From Planctomycetaceae bacterium (GTDB taxonomy: Bacteria; Planctomycetota; Planctomycetia; Pirellulales; UBA1268), in contig SIAG01000151.1 in assembly GCA_009691925.1 (NCBI GenBank), forward strand, positions 1 through 9,319: 9,319 bases of DNA, in the 5' to 3' direction. Under the pieces are notes generated by a model. It was not told where the DNA came from. It saw only the letters and a program-made list of their open reading frames with translations, and did no database searches. Made by a program: the position numbers and the translations under genes. Each line of letters opens with the position of its first letter. The first letter of the stretch is position 1. Positions 1 through 6,306 of the stretch are shown here, piece by piece.

Positions 1-2
1 GC

Positions 3-1811
3 CGCTCCGACATCCGCAACATCGCCATCATCGCGCACGTCGATCATGGCAAGACGACGCTCGTCGACTGCCTGCTGCGACAGAGCGGGCAGTTCCGCGC
101 CAGCCAGGTTTCCGGCGAGCGGATCCTCGACTCCAACGACCTCGAGCGGGAGCGGGGGATCACGATCCTCGCCAAGAACATCTCAGTCGACTGGAAGGGG
201 ACGAAGATCAACATCATCGACACCCCCGGCCACGCCGACTTCGGCGGCGAGGTGGAGCGGGTGCTGCGAATGGCCGACGGGGCCCTCGTCCTCGTCGATG
301 CCGCCGAGGGGCCGATGCCCCAGACCCGGTTCGTCCTCTCCAAGGCGCTCGAGGCTCGGCTGCTGCCGGTGGTCGTCATCAACAAGATCGACCGCCCCGA
401 CGCCCGGCCGCTCGAGGTCCTCGACGAGATCCTCGGGCTGTTCCTCGAACTCGGAGCCGACGACGACCTCGCCGACTTTCCGTTCGTGTATGCCTCGTCG
501 CGGCACGGCTTCGCCTCGCACGACGTTCTCGTCCGCGAGGGGACGATGGAGCCGCTGCTCAACCTCGTCATCGAGAAGATCCCCGGCCCGGCGATCGATC
601 CAGAGGCGCCGTTGCGGATGCTCGTCACCACGCTCGACTGGTCCGACTACGTCGGCCGGATCGCCGTCGGCAGGCTCGAGTCGGGGAAGATCACGAAGGG
701 GCAGCAGATCGTCCGTTCAACGTCGAAGGGGACACTCGTGCCGTCGAAGGTTGGCGGGCTGCAGCTCTTCGACAAGCTGGGGAAAATCGATGCCGAGGAG
801 GCCACCGCCGGCGACATCTGCGCTGTCAGCGGGATGGAGAACGTTGAGATCGGCGACACGATCTGCGATCCGGCCGATCCCCGCCCGCTCGAGCGCCTCA
901 CCGTCGACGAGCCAACGCTCAACATGGTCTTCGGCGTCAACAGCTCGCCGCTGGCAGGCCGCTCCGGCAAGTTCCTCACCACGCGGCATCTGCGCGACCG
1001 GCTCATGAAGGAGCTCGAGCGAAACGTCGCCCTGCGCGTCGAACAGATCGCGGGCTCCGATAATTTTTCCGTCTCCGGCCGCGGCCTACTCCATCTCTCC
1101 GTCCTCATCGAGACGATGCGGCGCGAGGGCTACGAGCTCTCCGTCGGCAAGCCGCGCGTTATCCTCCACAAGGAGGGCGACACGACGCTCGAGCCGTTTG
1201 AGTCGCTCGTCATCGAGGTCCCGCACGACAAGCTCGGGCCGGTCATGGAACTGACCGGCTCGCGTCGCGGACAGCTCCGCCACATGGGGAACCGCGGGGA
1301 GTTTGCCCATGCCGAGTTCTCGATCCCGGCCCGAGGCCTGATCGGCCTGCGGACGCGCGTCCTGAATGCCACGCAGGGGACGGCGATCATGCACCACCGC
1401 TTCGAGAAGTGGAGCCCAATGGAAGGGGAGGTGGCGGGGCGGGCCAACGGCGTGCTGATCTCGATGGTCCCCGGCAAGGCGGTCGCCTTCGGACTCGACG
1501 GCCTCCAGGAGCGGGCCGACCTGTTCATCCAACCGGGCGACGAGGTCTACGAGGGGATGGTCGTCGGCGAGAATGCCCGCAGTGACGACATGACCGTCAA
1601 CCCGACAAAGGAGAAGAAGCTGACCAACATGCGGGCCAGCGGCAGCGACCGCAACATCCTTCTCAAGCCCCCGCGGCGGATGTCGCTCGAGGAGTCGCTG
1701 GAATACATCGAGGAAGACGAGCTCATCGAGGTCACCCCCGACGTCATCCGTCTCCGCAAGATCCTCCTCTCGGAGCACGACCGGAAGCGCCAAGGCCGCG
1801 GAAAGGGCTGA
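3..1811 (+). CDS. typA: Translational GTPase TypA/BipA (N-terminus cut by window edge)
   Basis: This is a ribosome-associated GTPase of the EF-G/LepA superfamily, known to act in stress adaptation and in ribosome assembly, especially of the 50S subunit. The frame is open from base 3 and gives 602 residues. That is close to the usual 605-615, so only a few N-terminal residues are missing. The G domain is intact: G1 AHVDHGKT at visible residues 11-18, the effector-region RERGIT, G3 DTPGH at 73-77, and G4 NKID at 127-130, followed by YASS as G5. After this come the beta-barrel and EF-G-like domains and the TypA-specific C-terminal domain, ending in the family-typical basic stretch LLSEHDRKRQGRG. 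An internal GTG at 252 also opens this frame but lies after the G1-G3 motifs, so it is not the start. The promoter and ribosome-binding site lie outside the window. The next gene is convergent, so this gene is the end of its transcript. The family assignment is very secure. Confidence 0.97.
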   Translation, partial: RSDIRNIAIIAHVDHGKTTLVDCLLRQSGQFRASQVSGERILDSNDLERERGITILAKNISVDWKGTKINIIDTPGHADFGGEVERVLRMADGALVLVDAAEGPMPQTRFVLSKALEARLLPVVVINKIDRPDARPLEVLDEILGLFLELGADDDLADFPFVYASSRHGFASHDVLVREGTMEPLLNLVIEKIPGPAIDPEAPLRMLVTTLDWSDYVGRIAVGRLESGKITKGQQIVRSTSKGTLVPSKVGGLQLFDKLGKIDAEEATAGDICAVSGMENVEIGDTICDPADPRPLERLTVDEPTLNMVFGVNSSPLAGRSGKFLTTRHLRDRLMKELERNVALRVEQIAGSDNFSVSGRGLLHLSVLIETMRREGYELSVGKPRVILHKEGDTTLEPFESLVIEVPHDKLGPVMELTGSRRGQLRHMGNRGEFAHAEFSIPARGLIGLRTRVLNATQGTAIMHHRFEKWSPMEGEVAGRANGVLISMVPGKAVAFGLDGLQERADLFIQPGDEVYEGMVVGENARSDDMTVNPTKEKKLTNMRASGSDRNILLKPPRRMSLEESLEYIEEDELIEVTPDVIRLRKILLSEHDRKRQGRGKG

Positions 1812-1817
1812 TCGGAG

Positions 1818-1845
1818 AGACGGCCGTCTGGATGACTGACGTCAG
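1818..1845. repeat. Two short perfect palindromes in the typA/phosphodiesterase convergent gap
   Basis: The 30-base gap between the two convergent stop codons holds a 12-base perfect palindrome, AGACGGCCGTCT (1818-1829). Six bases later comes a 10-base one, CTGACGTCAG (1836-1845), which overlaps the stop codon of the minus-strand gene. Neither is followed by a T-run on either strand, so they are not classical intrinsic terminators. They may still help transcript ends from both sides, but that is a guess. Confidence 0.4.
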
Positions 1846-2603
1846 AACTCGTAGACGTGCCCGGGCCGGACAAGCTCGACGTTGTCGAGCCCCAGGGCGG
1901 CAAGCTCCGCGGCGATCTCCGCGGCGTATCGCACCTTGCGGTGGACGACGATCTTCCGCACCCCGGTGGGGAGCTTCGCCACCTCGAGCGGGAACGTCCG
2001 CGTGCAGAGGTGACCGGTGAGAGCGGCGAGCTCACTTAAACCCGCCGGGAAGCTCGCCTCGAGGAACGCCGCCTTGAAATGGGGCAGCGCGGCGAGATGG
2101 CACCACAGATCCACCGTAGGGCCGGTGTCCGACGGAAAAGCAACCGCCGCTCGACCGTCGTCGACGATCAGGCCGAGGGTCTCGACGCCATGCGACACCG
2201 GCACCGGCGTGATGGTCAGACCCCCGCGCAGCACCGGCACAAACGGCTCGAGCACGGTCGTCTTCAAAAAAGCATTCTCGGCGCTCGAGAGCTCAAAGAA
2301 GTCGGGCCACACCCGCCCATTGAAAACATCGCTGTGGAGGAACGAGAGGACGTCCGGTGCGGCCAGCAGTTCGACACAGTCGGGGCCCGGCTCGTAGACG
2401 TTCTCGAGGAAGATTGCCAGGCTGGCGATGTGGTCGAGGTGTTCGTGGGTGATGAACACGTGGCGGATCGCCCGCTGGCGATCGAGATCGGCCAGAAGAC
2501 CGATCGAGCCGGCATCGATCGCCACGGTGTCGTTGACGACGAACGACACGAGGAACTGCCGGTCGGACGAAGGGATACTTGAGGGGAGAAGTTCGATCCG
2601 CAT
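1842..2603 (-). CDS. Metallo-beta-lactamase-fold 3',5'-cyclic-nucleotide phosphodiesterase (class II / CpdS-like)
   Basis: The 253-residue protein is predicted to hydrolyse cyclic nucleotides (cAMP and perhaps cGMP) to 5'-nucleotides in the cytoplasm. It has no signal peptide or membrane segment. The dinuclear metal site of the fold is visible as THEHLDH (H53, H55, D57, H58), SHG with H138, SDTGP with D159, and H198 and H221 near the C-terminus. The segment after the first motif (HSDVFNGRVWPDFFEL, residues 90-105) and the SDTGPT block resemble class II cyclic-nucleotide phosphodiesterases (COG5212 type) more than lactonases, RNase Z or ordinary hydrolases. It only nearly fits the class II PROSITE-style signature. 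The ATG at 2603 is chosen because GGAG lies eight bases upstream and homology starts there. An ATG further upstream would read through the preceding gene. The gene follows the cyclic-nucleotide-binding channel gene by 37 bases in the same direction, which supports the substrate call. Other MBL-fold hydrolase functions remain possible. Confidence 0.8.
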   Translation of the reverse strand: MRIELLPSSIPSSDRQFLVSFVVNDTVAIDAGSIGLLADLDRQRAIRHVFITHEHLDHIASLAIFLENVYEPGPDCVELLAAPDVLSFLHSDVFNGRVWPDFFELSSAENAFLKTTVLEPFVPVLRGGLTITPVPVSHGVETLGLIVDDGRAAVAFPSDTGPTVDLWCHLAALPHFKAAFLEASFPAGLSELAALTGHLCTRTFPLEVAKLPTGVRKIVVHRKVRYAAEIAAELAALGLDNVELVRPGHVYEF

Positions 2604-2611
2604 GGCGGGGG

Positions 2612-2615
2612 CTCC
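2612..2615 (-). promoter_or_regulatory. Shine-Dalgarno site of the phosphodiesterase gene
   Basis: On the minus strand this reads GGAG with an eight-base spacer to the ATG at 2603. It decides that start over in-frame upstream codons that lie inside the channel gene. Confidence 0.6.
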
Positions 2616-2623
2616 AAAGAGAG

Positions 2624-2638
2624 GGCGGCAGCGCCGCC
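2624..2638 (-). other. Intercistronic hairpin between channel and phosphodiesterase genes
   Basis: On the minus strand GGCGGC-GCT-GCCGCC forms a perfect six-pair stem with a three-base loop, starting two bases after the channel stop codon. It is followed by the pyrimidine-rich CTCTCTTT and then the GGAG site of the next gene. The hairpin is visible directly. A role as a weak terminator or as a 3'-end stabiliser setting the ratio of the two proteins is an inference. Confidence 0.45.
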
Positions 2639-2640
2639 GG

Positions 2641-4173
2641 TCACATCGCGAAATAATCCCTGATCCGCTGGAACAGGTCCGGCTGCGGCGGATCCTCCCG
2701 CTGCCCGTCGCGGGCCAGGGCCGTGGAACGCTCCCCGGCGCGGGCGGCAAGGGCAAGCCCAAGCGTCTCGACGAGATCCGGCTGCGCCTCGAGGACATGC
2801 CGGAACGTCGCCTTGTCGATCTCGAGGAGGGACGACTCGGCCCGCGCGGTGACCGTGGCGGAGCGGACGGTGCCGGTCATGAGCGACATCTCGCCGAAGA
2901 ATCCCCCCGGCCCGATCGTCGTGATCACTACCGGCAGGCCATCCGCCTCCCGGGCACTCACCTCGACGCTCCCTTCGAGAACGACAAACAGGCTCTCGCC
3001 CGGATCCCCCTGGCGGATGACCGGCTCGCCGCCGGCAAACCGACATTCCCGCCCCTCCATCGCCAACCGGTCGAGGTGCCCCGATGACAACCCGGCAAAG
3101 ATGCCCACACGCTGGAGCGACTCGACCCGCCTGGCAAGCCGGGCCTCGGCCGGCTCCGGCAGGGGAGGGGGGGGAAGTTGCGTCAACCGGATCGCCTGCG
3201 TGGCGGTCGGGATCTCGATCCCGTGGCGGGCCAGCGCGAACCAGATCCGGTCGCGGGCCATGCCGTCGACCCGGTCGCGCTTGTCGAAGTCGTTGGTGAA
3301 CAGCCGCACCCAGTGCTCCACTCCACGTTCGGTAAAATTGCTTGTCACGACCGACGGCGTGGGGTGTTCGAGCACGCCGAAGCTCCCCCGGATGGCGTCG
3401 AGGATGATCCGCTGGACTTGCTGGGGGGAAACATCGTAGGGGGTGACGACAAAAAGCGAGCGGCGCGACCACGACTCCGGCTTCGTGAAATTGCGGATCG
3501 AGGCCTGGGCGAGTTGACCGTTGGGGACGATCACGTAGGCCTCGTCGAGCGTGATCACCTTCGTGGCCCGCCAATTCACCTCGACGACCCGGCCGACATG
3601 GGCCGGCACGGCGTCGTACTGGATCCAATCACCGATTTCGAACGGATGCTCGGCGTGGATGGCGAGGCCGGCGAAGACGTTGCCGAGCGTGTCCTTGAGG
3701 GCGAACCCAAGCACGGCGGTGACCAGCGCCGAGCCGGTGACGAGCTCGCCGGCATCGATCCCCGCGTCCCAGAGGACGACCAGCAGCGCTACGGCCAGCA
3801 GCAGGCAACGGAGGATGTCGATGAAGATCTTCGGCATCGGCCGGGTGAAGCGCTCCCAGACACAGACCACGACCAGTAGCAGGCACGACTGGAGGAACGA
3901 CGCGAGAAGAAGAAACCGGTGGACATGGTGGGCGACCCCGTCGTCGGCGTCAGCGACCTTGGGGAACGGGAAGATGATGACCGCGATCAACGGGATCACC
4001 GACAGGCTCAGCAGCGAGATCGACAACCAGGAAAGCCAGCGCCGGCCACGGGGAGCCGTGAGCAGAAAGACGACTAGGGCCACCAGCGCCAGGACTCCCT
4101 CCCTAACGGCGATGCCGTCGGACCAGAAGATGAGTTGTTCAAGGGGGCCGGGCGGCGCGACAACGGCAATCAT
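2641..4173 (-). CDS. MscS-family channel with C-terminal cyclic-nucleotide-binding domain (bCNG-type)
   Basis: This 510-residue inner-membrane protein belongs to the MscS superfamily and resembles the bacterial cyclic-nucleotide-gated (bCNG) subgroup. Hydrophobic segments lie near residues 22-40, 47-70, 84-107 and 116-137. The pore-lining helix at about 145-173 contains VLGFALKDTLGNVFAGL, which ends at the typical HPFEIGDW entry to the beta domain. VIVPNGQL (214-221) and IRNFTKPE follow. The MscS part ends near 330. A proline-rich linker (PPPPLPEP, 334-341) leads to the nucleotide-binding domain at about 355-470. Its phosphate-binding cassette is FGEMSLMTGTVRSATV, with E428 and R437 spaced nine residues apart as in PKA, CNG and HCN domains, so ligand binding looks intact. 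The start at 4173 is the ATG just before the first membrane segment; an upstream in-frame ATG at 4389 would add about 72 low-complexity residues. Its ribosome-binding site is weak. The gene heads a two-gene unit with the phosphodiesterase. Confidence 0.92.
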   Translation of the reverse strand: MIAVVAPPGPLEQLIFWSDGIAVREGVLALVALVVFLLTAPRGRRWLSWLSISLLSLSVIPLIAVIIFPFPKVADADDGVAHHVHRFLLLASFLQSCLLLVVVCVWERFTRPMPKIFIDILRCLLLAVALLVVLWDAGIDAGELVTGSALVTAVLGFALKDTLGNVFAGLAIHAEHPFEIGDWIQYDAVPAHVGRVVEVNWRATKVITLDEAYVIVPNGQLAQASIRNFTKPESWSRRSLFVVTPYDVSPQQVQRIILDAIRGSFGVLEHPTPSVVTSNFTERGVEHWVRLFTNDFDKRDRVDGMARDRIWFALARHGIEIPTATQAIRLTQLPPPPLPEPAEARLARRVESLQRVGIFAGLSSGHLDRLAMEGRECRFAGGEPVIRQGDPGESLFVVLEGSVEVSAREADGLPVVITTIGPGGFFGEMSLMTGTVRSATVTARAESSLLEIDKATFRHVLEAQPDLVETLGLALAARAGERSTALARDGQREDPPQPDLFQRIRDYFAM

Positions 4174-4405
4174 CGGCGGTTCCGTCGGTTCCCCCCGCCA
4201 TCGCCTCGGTGGGGATGAAAGAAGGGAAAAAAGGCGTGAGGGTGGAGAGTGATAAGCCAGCGAGGAAGGACCACCGGCCTGGCGGCGCTCCGTGGCAGGG
4301 GGGTGGTGGCAATTGTGTGACGGGAGCGGGGGAACGGGCAATCCAAGTCTATTTTTTCGGACGGGTTCCCAGGGACCGAGCCAGGCCACCGTGGCCCCTA
4401 AACCC

Positions 4406-4448
4406 CGGCGGGGGAAGCCGCGGTCGTCGCAGGGGGCTTTCCCCGCCG
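4406..4448. repeat. Imperfect 13-pair inverted repeat upstream of rpsU
   Basis: CGGCGGGGGAAGC (4406-4418) is complementary to GCTTTCCCCGCCG (4436-4448) except at one position, with a 17-base loop. No T-run follows on the plus strand. Its position about 100 bases before rpsU would suit an operator, a leader-RNA hairpin or a REP-like element. Which of these it is cannot be told from one copy. Confidence 0.4.
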
Positions 4449-4481
4449 CCCTCGCCCGGAGGGGAGCGCGGTGAGGCGGGA

Positions 4482-4510
4482 TAGACTTTCCGGGCTGCGT
4501 CGGCTACCTT
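4482..4510 (+). promoter_or_regulatory. Candidate sigma70-type promoter for rpsU
   Basis: TAGACT (4482-4487, four of six matches to the -35 consensus) and TACCTT (4505-4510, three of six to the -10) are separated by exactly 17 bases. Transcription would start near 4517 and give a leader of about 36 bases. The match is weak and rests mainly on spacing and position. Confidence 0.25.
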
Positions 4511-4552
4511 CTAAAGCTTCGTTCCAGGTATTTCCAGCTCATCGGGATTCGT

Positions 4553-4747
4553 ATGGTCAAGCTCACGGTTCGCGAACGGGAGAGCATTCAGGAGGCGGTC
4601 CGCCGTTTCCGCAAGTTGGTCGAGCGCAGCGGCATCAAGAAAGAGATGCGGCGGCGCGAATTCTTTGAGAAGCCGAGCGAGACCCAACGCCGCGCTCGCC
4701 TCCGGGCAGAACGGCGGACGAAGCGCAATCGCCTCCTCGGCGTGTGA
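4553..4747 (+). CDS. rpsU: 30S ribosomal protein bS21
   Basis: This 64-residue basic protein of the small ribosomal subunit sits near the 3' end of 16S rRNA and supports initiation. The family hallmark is clear: RERESIQEAVRRFRK (residues 7-21), then SGIKKEMRRREFFEKPSE, then an arginine-rich alpha-helical tail rich in RRARLRAER that ends at LLGV. Length is typical of the shorter bS21 type without a long C-terminal extension. The ATG at 4553 is the only sensible start; upstream is only a weak GGGA (4544-4547). The gene stands alone, divergent from the channel gene and convergent to nadC, and is followed by its own terminator. It is therefore not in the rpsU-dnaG-rpoD arrangement known from Proteobacteria. 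The identification is secure. Confidence 0.96.
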   Translation: MVKLTVRERESIQEAVRRFRKLVERSGIKKEMRRREFFEKPSETQRRARLRAERRTKRNRLLGV

Positions 4748-4765
4748 CGATTCGGGCCCAAGGTC

Positions 4766-4787
4766 GGTCGTAACGCGGCCAATTTTT
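4766..4787 (+). terminator. Probable rho-independent terminator of rpsU
   Basis: GGTCG-TAACG-CGGCC forms a five-pair stem (one G-U pair) with a five-base loop and is followed at once by AATTTTT. It begins 19 bases after the rpsU stop codon. The stem is short, hence moderate confidence. On the opposite strand no T-run follows, so it would not serve nadC. Confidence 0.45.
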
Positions 4788-4824
4788 CCGTGCCTTTTCC
4801 GTCATCATCTGCCCCGCATGAGCT

Positions 4825-5796
4825 TTAGGCACTCCGCGTGGCCGCGCCCCAATCGAGCGCCACGTCGAGCCAGGGCGCTGCGTGGGTTGGCCATCCGCTG
4901 CTGATTCGGTCGATCCCTGAGGCGGCGATCTTCCCGACCGTGTCGGGGGTGACGCCGCCTGAAGCCTCCAGAATCACCTCCGGGCGGAGGCGGTTGCGGA
5001 TTTCGACCCCGACCGCCAACCGCTCGGCCGGCATGTTGTCGAGGAGGACGATGTCGGCGCCCGCCTCGAGCACGGCCGGAAGGTGGTCAAGGGTGTCGAG
5101 CTCGATCTCCACGACCATCGCCTCGGCCCGCTGGGGGGGAAACGTCCTGGCCACGAAGTCGCGGGCGCGGCGCACGGCCGCCGCCGGATCAGCCCCCGCC
5201 GCCCCGACCGCGGCGAGGTGGTTGTCTTTAATCAGAATCGCGTCGTAGAGCCCGATCCGGTGGGTCCAGCCGCCGCCGGCCCGGGCGGCGACCTTGTCGA
5301 GGAGCCGCCAGCCAGGGACGGTCTTGCGGGTGTCGTAGATCCGGCAAGGCGTCCCGGCGACCGCGTCGACGAGCCGACGCGTGGCGGTGGCCACGCCCGA
5401 CATCCGGCCGAGGAGATTCAGCACGGTCCGTTCGGCCGTGAGGATGCTGCGCGTCGGGCCCATGAGCCGGGCCACGACCGCCCCACGGTCGACAACGTCG
5501 CCGTCGACCGCGGCCGGACGCCACTCGAGGCGCGGATCGACTCCCGCTGCCACGATCCCCGCCCCCCGCAGCCCGGCCACTACCCCCTTCGCCCGGGCAA
5601 CGACGTCGAGCTCGGCTCTGGCCCCGTCCGGAACCAGGGCGATGCTCGTCCAGTCGCACTCGTGCCCTAGATCCTCCCCCAGCCAGGTCGGCAGGAGCCG
5701 CGCCACCAGCCCCTCGAGCGCCTCGTCCCATTCAAGGCGGCGGTGGTCACGCCGCCCGGACCGGGGATTTCCAACGGGATCGCAACCTGCAGCCAT
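4825..5796 (-). CDS. nadC: Nicotinate-nucleotide diphosphorylase (carboxylating), quinolinate phosphoribosyltransferase
   Basis: The 323-residue cytoplasmic enzyme of de novo NAD synthesis converts quinolinate and PRPP to nicotinate mononucleotide, CO2 and pyrophosphate. The N-terminal domain contains EDLG (41-44). The alpha/beta-barrel active-site block is intact: DTRKTVPGWRLLDKVA (155-170), GGGWTHR (174-180) and LIKDNH (188-193). EIELDTLD (230-237), LLDN (251-254) and EASGG (277-281) follow, and the final ISSGWPTHAAPWLDVALDW replaces the more usual ISVGALTHSAP, with the TH and AP positions kept. The protein is slightly longer than most homologues because of about 20 extra polar residues at the N-terminus. 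The ATG at 5796 is supported by a GGAGG four bases upstream. No nadA or nadB is in the window, so the gene is separated from the rest of its pathway here. It is convergent with rpsU and divergent from the HhH gene. Confidence 0.96.
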   Translation of the reverse strand: MAAGCDPVGNPRSGRRDHRRLEWDEALEGLVARLLPTWLGEDLGHECDWTSIALVPDGARAELDVVARAKGVVAGLRGAGIVAAGVDPRLEWRPAAVDGDVVDRGAVVARLMGPTRSILTAERTVLNLLGRMSGVATATRRLVDAVAGTPCRIYDTRKTVPGWRLLDKVAARAGGGWTHRIGLYDAILIKDNHLAAVGAAGADPAAAVRRARDFVARTFPPQRAEAMVVEIELDTLDHLPAVLEAGADIVLLDNMPAERLAVGVEIRNRLRPEVILEASGGVTPDTVGKIAASGIDRISSGWPTHAAPWLDVALDWGAATRSA

Positions 5797-5800
5797 GGCA

Positions 5801-5805
5801 CCTCC
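5801..5805 (-). promoter_or_regulatory. Shine-Dalgarno site of nadC
   Basis: On the minus strand GGAGG is followed by TGCC and the ATG at 5796. The core is perfect but the four-base spacer is short. It decides for the longer N-terminus of NadC. Confidence 0.6.
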
Positions 5806-5821
5806 GGCGCAACATTTCCAC

Positions 5822-5842
5822 GGCCGGGACTCAAGCCCGGCC
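5822..5842. repeat. GC-rich perfect hairpin in the nadC/HhH divergent region
   Basis: GGCCGGG (5822-5828) and CCCGGCC (5836-5842) are exact inverted repeats around the seven-base loop ACTCAAG. It lies 26 bases upstream of the nadC start on the minus strand and 53 bases upstream of the plus-strand gene start. It could be an operator, an RNA leader hairpin, or one copy of a dispersed genomic repeat. Confidence 0.45.
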
Positions 5843-5859
5843 CAACGCAGCGTACCGCG

Positions 5860-5889
5860 ACGACACCCGAGCGGGGAAGGCGGTACGAT
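5860..5889 (+). promoter_or_regulatory. Candidate promoter of the HhH-uvrB unit, possibly leaderless
   Basis: ACGACA (5860-5865) and TACGAT (5884-5889) each match four of six consensus bases and are 18 bases apart. The -10-like element ends six bases before the ATG at 5896, so a start from it would fall at or next to the start codon. The G-rich GGGGAAGG nearby is farther from the ATG than a normal ribosome-binding site. Confidence 0.25.
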
Positions 5890-5895
5890 ACTTCC

Positions 5896-6306
5896 ATGGC
5901 CAAGGGCTCACCCGACACCGAGGGATTCATCGCGCACCAATTCCCCCGCCGCGCCCAGCCGGTGGTCGCCTTTGCCCTGGCCGGCTGCTTGGCGGGGATG
6001 GCGGCCTGGTACGTGGCTGCCGGCGGGCTCCAGGGCGGCTTGGTCGACCACGATGCCCACCCCGCTGTCCCGCTCCGATTCACTGTCGATCTCAATACGG
6101 CCGGAACCGTCGAGCTCTCCCAGCTCCCCGGCGTCGGCCCAGCGCTCGCCCGGCGCCTCGTCGATCACCGCGATCTCCACGGCCCCTTCCGAACGCCGGA
6201 GTCGCTCCTCGACGTCCCCGGTGTCGGTGAGGCCACTCTCGCGCGCCTGCGTCCCCACCTTCGGCCGCTCTCCGGGGCGGCGCCCCTGCCGGAGCCCACT
6301 CGATGA
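5896..6306 (+). CDS. Membrane-anchored ComEA-like helix-hairpin-helix protein
   Basis: This 136-residue protein has a short N-terminal cytoplasmic part, one membrane segment at about 21-43, a linker, and a tandem helix-hairpin-helix domain at about 65-120. The domain follows the ComEA pattern closely: VDLNTAGTVELSQLPGVGPA (64-83), HRDLHGPFRTPESLLDVPGVG (91-111), then a helix. Such domains bind DNA backbone non-specifically through the PGVG hairpins. In competent bacteria ComEA is the envelope DNA receptor for uptake. The N-in topology would place the HhH domain outside the cytoplasmic membrane. The ATG at 5896 is chosen because an upstream frame opening at 5743 would overlap nadC and adds non-homologous residues. 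The stop codon overlaps the uvrB start as ATGA, so the two are probably co-transcribed and translationally coupled. No other competence gene is visible, so a role in DNA uptake is unproven. Confidence 0.85.
   Translation: MAKGSPDTEGFIAHQFPRRAQPVVAFALAGCLAGMAAWYVAAGGLQGGLVDHDAHPAVPLRFTVDLNTAGTVELSQLPGVGPALARRLVDHRDLHGPFRTPESLLDVPGVGEATLARLRPHLRPLSGAAPLPEPTR
6291..6294 (+). promoter_or_regulatory. Shine-Dalgarno site of uvrB
   Basis: GGAG lies eight bases before the uvrB ATG at 6303, inside the last codons of the HhH gene. It confirms this ATG as the start and shows that uvrB can recruit ribosomes directly as well as by coupling. Confidence 0.6.

Larger units (their letters stand above)
4174..4552. 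other. 379-base divergent intergenic region with inverted repeats
   Basis: This lies between the divergent channel and rpsU genes and has no convincing coding frame. It contains GGCCAC-C-GTGGCC (4384-4396), a 13-pair inverted repeat with one mismatch (arms 4406-4418 and 4436-4448), a looser GGGAAC/GTTCCC pair (4330-4335 and 4365-4370), and a T6 run (4351-4356). It must carry the promoters for both genes. On the minus strand I see no strong promoter match. I recognise no known small RNA or riboswitch. Confidence 0.6.

Noticed and set aside
46..1008. A 320-codon plus-strand frame inside typA.
   Set aside because: Its translation is almost all Ser, Arg, Pro and Gly, as expected from the wrong frame of GC-rich DNA, while the typA frame has all GTPase motifs.
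1838..1843. TGACGTCA within the palindrome at 1836-1845, identical to the eukaryotic cAMP response element, beside a cAMP phosphodiesterase gene.
   Set aside because: That element belongs to eukaryotic CREB factors and the site is at the 3' end of the gene. The match is a coincidence of a short palindrome.
2264..3628. A 454-codon minus-strand frame overlapping the channel and phosphodiesterase genes.
   Set aside because: It is a different frame over two genes with clear domains; its own translation is low-complexity and arginine/proline-rich.
4351..4356. T6 run as a terminator in the intergenic region.
   Set aside because: No stable stem lies directly before it, and no plus-strand gene upstream needs it.
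4174..4389. An N-terminal extension of the channel from an ATG at 4389.
   Set aside because: The added residues are low complexity and unlike an MscS N-terminus. The ATG at 4173 lies just ahead of the first membrane segment.
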